Source: Bacillota bacterium
GTDB lineage: Bacteria; Bacillota; Clostridia; Clostridiales; Clostridiaceae
Direction of reading: 5' to 3'
Length of the DNA stretch: 15,373 nucleotides
Assembly (NCBI GenBank): GCA_023445445.1
Contig: JAEXLD010000109.1
Span: forward strand, 1-15,373
Shown here: positions 12,103 to 15,373 of the stretch, piece after piece
Layout: each line of letters begins with the position of its first letter
How positions within the stretch are numbered: the stretch's first letter is position 1
The notes under the pieces: generated by a model
Databases searched by the model: none
What the model was told of the DNA's origin: nothing
The model's input: the letters and a program-made list of their open reading frames with translations, nothing else
Program-made: the position numbers and the translations under genes

Positions 12103-13326
12103 ATGAAAAAATATAATAAAGTTGTACTAGCTTATTCTGGAGGTCTGGATACTTCAATTATAATTTCTTGGCTTAAAGAAACTTATGGATGTGAAGTAAT
12201 TGCTGTAGTTGGAAATGTTGGACAAAAGGATGAGCTTGTAGGCTTAGAAGAAAAAGCTATTAATACTGGGGCATCTAAATGCTATATTGAAGATTTAAAT
12301 AAAGAGTTTGTAGAAGATTATATCTTCCCTACTATTCAAGCTAATGCAATTTATGAAGGTAAATATCTACTTGGTACTTCTTTTGCAAGACCTATAATAG
12401 GAAAAAGACTTGTTGAAATAGCTTTAGCTGAAGGTGCTGATGCTATATGTCACGGTTGTACTGGAAAGGGAAATGATCAAGTTAGATTTGAATTAGCTGT
12501 TAAAGCTTTTGCACCTAATATGGATATTATAGCTCCTTGGAGAATTTGGGATATTAAATCTAGAGAAGAAGAAATTAAATATGCTTTAGATAGAGAAATA
12601 CCTATATCTATAAGTTATGAAACAAATTATAGCAAGGATAAAAATCTATGGCACTTAAGTCATGAAGGCTTAGATTTGGAAGATCCTGCTAATGAGCCAA
12701 ATTATGAAAAAATATTAGAACTATCTAATACCTTAGAAAAAGCACCTAACACAGCAACTTATATCACTTTAAAATTTGATAAAGGTATTCCAGTTGCTTT
12801 AGATGGTGAAGAATTAGATGGTACTACATTAATAGAAAAGCTTAATAAAATTGGTGGAGAAAATGCCATAGGAATAATGGATATGGTTGAAAATAGATTA
12901 GTTGGAATGAAATCAAGAGGTGTATATGAAACACCAGGTGGAGCTATCCTATACAAAGCTCATAAGGATTTAGAAGAACTTTGTTTAGATAAAGAAACTT
13001 CACATTATAAAGAAGTTATAGCCTTAAAATTTGCAGATTTAGTATATAACGGTCAGTGGTTTACTCCTCTTAGAGAAGCATTATCTGCCTTTATAGATAA
13101 AACTCAAGAAACTGTAACTGGTGAAGTTAGATTAAAATTATATAAAGGTAATATTGTTAATGCTGGGATGACATCTCCTTATTCATTATATAGTGAAGAA
13201 TATGCTACTTTTGGAGAAGATGCTGTTTACAATCAAAAAGATTCTGCTGGGTTTATAAATTTATTTGGACTACCTATTATAGTAAGATCAAAAATGCTTG
13301 AATCTTTAAAGAAAGCTGGTAAATAA
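12103..13326 (+). CDS. argG: Argininosuccinate synthase
   Basis: Cytosolic enzyme that joins citrulline and aspartate with ATP to give argininosuccinate, the penultimate step of arginine synthesis. The 407 residues are normal length. The N-type ATP pyrophosphatase loop AYSGGLDTSI is at 10-19. GTSFARPIIGK, HGCTGKGNDQVRFE and the substrate-binding SISYETNYSKDKNLWHLSHE (with EGLDLEDP after it) follow in the expected order. ATG 12103 is preceded by a GGGGG ribosome site at 10-nt spacing. First gene of argG-argH-argC, controlled by the ARG-box promoter upstream. Confidence 0.97.
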   Translation: MKKYNKVVLAYSGGLDTSIIISWLKETYGCEVIAVVGNVGQKDELVGLEEKAINTGASKCYIEDLNKEFVEDYIFPTIQANAIYEGKYLLGTSFARPIIGKRLVEIALAEGADAICHGCTGKGNDQVRFELAVKAFAPNMDIIAPWRIWDIKSREEEIKYALDREIPISISYETNYSKDKNLWHLSHEGLDLEDPANEPNYEKILELSNTLEKAPNTATYITLKFDKGIPVALDGEELDGTTLIEKLNKIGGENAIGIMDMVENRLVGMKSRGVYETPGGAILYKAHKDLEELCLDKETSHYKEVIALKFADLVYNGQWFTPLREALSAFIDKTQETVTGEVRLKLYKGNIVNAGMTSPYSLYSEEYATFGEDAVYNQKDSAGFINLFGLPIIVRSKMLESLKKAGK

Positions 13327-13328
13327 TT

Positions 13329-14729
13329 ATGAAGCTTTGGGGTGGACGTTTTGAAAAGGGAGTTAATTCTTTAGTTAATGACTTTAACTCTTCAATAAGA
13401 ACTGACTCTAGAATGTATAAAGAAGATATTTTAGGTAGTTTAGCCCATGTAAAAATGCTTGGTAAACAAAATATAATTCCAAAAGAAGATAGCGAAAAGA
13501 TTGCAGCAGGATTAGAAACAATATTAAGTAGACTAGAAAATGGAGTAATTAAAATAGATGAGGCTTCAGAAGATATTCATAGTTTTATTGAAGGAACTTT
13601 AACCTACTATATTGGTGATGAAGGGAAAAAACTTCATACAGCAAGAAGCAGAAATGATCAAGTTACTTTAGATACAAAATTATATTTAAAGAGAGCTTTA
13701 ATATCTCTATTAAAAGATGTTATTAATCTTCAAGAAGTTATATATAAAAAGGCAAATGAAAATATAGATACTATAATGCCTGGATATACTCATATGCAAA
13801 AAGCTCAACCAATTACTTTTGCTCATCATCTTTTAGCCTATGCAGAAATGTTTAAAAGAGATATTAGCAGGATTTTTGATTGTTATAAAAGATTAGATGA
13901 AATGCCTTTAGGAAGTGGTGCTCTTGCAACATCTACCTACAATTTAGATAGACATATGATTGCAAAGGACCTAGGATTTGCACAAATTACAGTAAATAGC
14001 TTAGATTCAGTATCAGATAGAGATTATGCTATTGAGTCACTTTCACTTTTATCTATGATAATGATGCATTTATCAAGATTTTCTGAAGAAATTATTCTCT
14101 GGGCTACTAATGAATTTAGCTTTATTGAATTATCAGATGAATATAGTACAGGCAGTAGTATAATGCCTCAAAAGAAAAATCCAGATGTTGCTGAATTAGT
14201 TAGAGGAAAAACTGGAAGAGTTTATGGAGATTTAATTACACTTCTTACAGTTATGAAAGGCTTGCCTCTAGCTTATAACAAGGATATGCAAGAAGATAAA
14301 GAAGCTTTATTTGATGCTCTAGATACAGCAAGCCTTTCACTTAAGACCTTTGCTGGAATGCTAGACACCTTAAAAGTAAAAAAGAAAAATATGAGAAAAG
14401 GAGCTTCCCTAGGCTTTACTAATGCTACTGATGTGGCAGATTATCTTGTGAAAAAAGGATTAGCCTTTAGAACAGCTCATGAAATAGTTGGTGCTATAGT
14501 TCTTCATTGTATAAAAGAAAATATAGCAATTGATGATCTTACTTTAGAAGAATTTAAGACCTTCTCTTCAATATTTGAAAATGATATATATGAAGCAATA
14601 AACTTAGTAAATTGTGTAGAAGAAAGAAAAGTCTTTGGTGGCCCTAGTTCTTCTTCAGTTAAAACACAACTAGAACTACTATTAGAATCAATAAATAAAA
14701 CTAAGGAGGCAGTAAAATGCTTAAAGTAG
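13329..14729 (+). CDS. argH: Argininosuccinate lyase
   Basis: Cytosolic enzyme of the fumarase/aspartase superfamily that splits argininosuccinate into arginine and fumarate, the last step of the pathway. The 466 residues are normal length. Diagnostic blocks are KLWGGRF at the N-terminus, HTARSRNDQV at 103-112, PGYTHMQKAQP at 151-161 (its His is a catalytic candidate) and the superfamily signature GSSIMPQKKNPD at 275-286, which carries the catalytic Ser. It starts 2 nt after the argG stop codon with almost no ribosome site, so translation is probably coupled to argG. Its last 13 nt overlap the start of argC. Confidence 0.97.
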   Translation: MKLWGGRFEKGVNSLVNDFNSSIRTDSRMYKEDILGSLAHVKMLGKQNIIPKEDSEKIAAGLETILSRLENGVIKIDEASEDIHSFIEGTLTYYIGDEGKKLHTARSRNDQVTLDTKLYLKRALISLLKDVINLQEVIYKKANENIDTIMPGYTHMQKAQPITFAHHLLAYAEMFKRDISRIFDCYKRLDEMPLGSGALATSTYNLDRHMIAKDLGFAQITVNSLDSVSDRDYAIESLSLLSMIMMHLSRFSEEIILWATNEFSFIELSDEYSTGSSIMPQKKNPDVAELVRGKTGRVYGDLITLLTVMKGLPLAYNKDMQEDKEALFDALDTASLSLKTFAGMLDTLKVKKKNMRKGASLGFTNATDVADYLVKKGLAFRTAHEIVGAIVLHCIKENIAIDDLTLEEFKTFSSIFENDIYEAINLVNCVEERKVFGGPSSSSVKTQLELLLESINKTKEAVKCLK

Positions 14730-15373
14730 GAATAATTGGTGCAACAGGCTATGTAGGCGCTGAATTATTAAGACTTTTATTAAATCATTCAAAAGTGAAA
14801 ATAGAAGCCATTAGTTCCGTTAGTTATGAAGGAGAGGAATTTTCATCTATATATAAAAACTTTTATGGAGTAACTAATTTAATATGCGAAAAACAAGAAG
14901 ATGTAATAAGTAAATGTGATATTATTTTTGCTGCTCTTCCTCACGGTTTAAGTGAAGACATAGCAGAATTAGTTAATAAAGAAAATAAAATTTTAATAGA
15001 TCTTGGAGCAGATTTTAGACTTGATAATGAAGAGGATTATAAGAAATGGTACGGAAAAGATTATAAACACAAAAATCTTCATAAAGAAAGTATCTATGCT
15101 CTTCCAGAATTTAATAGAGATAAAATTAAAGAATATAAAATAATAGCAAATCCAGGCTGCTATCCAACATCTATAGAGCTTGCCTTAATGCCTTTATTAA
15201 AAAAATCCTTAATTGAAGTTAATAATATAATTTGTGATTCAAAATCAGGGGCAACAGGTGCTGGTAGAGTTCTTACTTTAAAATCACACTATCCAGAACT
15301 ATATGAGAACTTTTCCCCATATGGTATAGGAGCTCATAGACACACTCCTGAAATAGAACAATGTGTATCAGCA
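14717..15373 (+). CDS. argC: N-acetyl-gamma-glutamyl-phosphate reductase, cut by the right edge
   Basis: Reduces N-acetylglutamyl phosphate to the semialdehyde with NADPH, the third step of ornithine/arginine synthesis. The first 219 residues are in the window. The Rossmann motif GIIGATGYVGAELLR is at 5-19. NPGCYPTS has the catalytic nucleophile at Cys148. SGATGAGR follows at 177-184, and HRHTPEIEQ at 207-215 contains the conserved His. ATG 14717 lies inside the end of argH (13-nt overlap), 7 nt after AGGAGG. The rest of the arginine operon probably continues to the right, but this cannot be seen here. Confidence 0.96.
   Translation, partial: MLKVGIIGATGYVGAELLRLLLNHSKVKIEAISSVSYEGEEFSSIYKNFYGVTNLICEKQEDVISKCDIIFAALPHGLSEDIAELVNKENKILIDLGADFRLDNEEDYKKWYGKDYKHKNLHKESIYALPEFNRDKIKEYKIIANPGCYPTSIELALMPLLKKSLIEVNNIICDSKSGATGAGRVLTLKSHYPELYENFSPYGIGAHRHTPEIEQCVSA

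Overview
This is a low-GC (by eye well under 30% G+C) Firmicutes chromosome segment, most consistent with Clostridium sensu stricto. The pointers are strong AGGAGG-type ribosome sites, many small membrane proteins, a DUF421/DUF4363 pair, a DUF1540 protein, an iron-sulfur L-serine dehydratase split into two chains, and a uridine-kinase-like protein with a ThrRS-like N-terminus. I do not claim a species. There is no rRNA, tRNA, CRISPR array, complete insertion sequence or phage module.

Layout. 1-210: hairpin-rich gap. 211-1341 (-): MscS-family channel. 1342-1678: hairpin-rich gap. 1679-1837 (-): 52-residue DUF1540 Cys-rich protein, easily missed because of its size, whose ribosome site is covered by a 14-bp inverted repeat. 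1928-2533 (-) and 2699-3091 (+): an FMN azoreductase and a YodB/HypR-like HxlR regulator, divergent around repeated TATCAATT operator candidates. 3329-3577 (+): small membrane protein. 3790-5353 (-): sdaAB-sdaAA. 5426-6069 (-): membrane protein gene broken by a single-base frameshift. 6227-7891 (-): TGS/ThrRS-like plus uridine-kinase protein. 8167-9239 (+): DUF421-DUF4363 pair. 9239-9617: tandem ~151-bp repeat array. 9625-11740 (-): run of small membrane proteins, a DUF5808 protein, a GNAT acetyltransferase and a CPBP membrane protease homologue. 12103 to the right edge (+): argG-argH-argC, the end of arginine biosynthesis plus one early step, preceded by a promoter overlapped by regularly spaced ArgR-like boxes.

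How the genes work together. Three modules can be read. The arg operon makes arginine from citrulline (argG, argH) and contributes the N-acetylglutamyl-phosphate reductase (argC). sdaAB-sdaAA degrades serine to pyruvate and ammonia. The azoR/HxlR pair looks like an electrophile or thiol-stress switch, by analogy with Bacillus YodB and its azoreductase target.

The most unusual signal is not a gene. A hairpin with a conserved apical loop (TCCGTCG-N4-CTCCAAGTY-RCC) occurs once at 1416-1484 and three times in the 9239-9617 array. The two complete copies have stems of unrelated sequence that are both almost perfectly paired, and both are followed by ACTGRAGGAA and a second hairpin. Variable paired stems around a constant loop are what a structured RNA, or a hairpin-DNA mobile element, would leave behind. 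I could not match it to a named family from memory.
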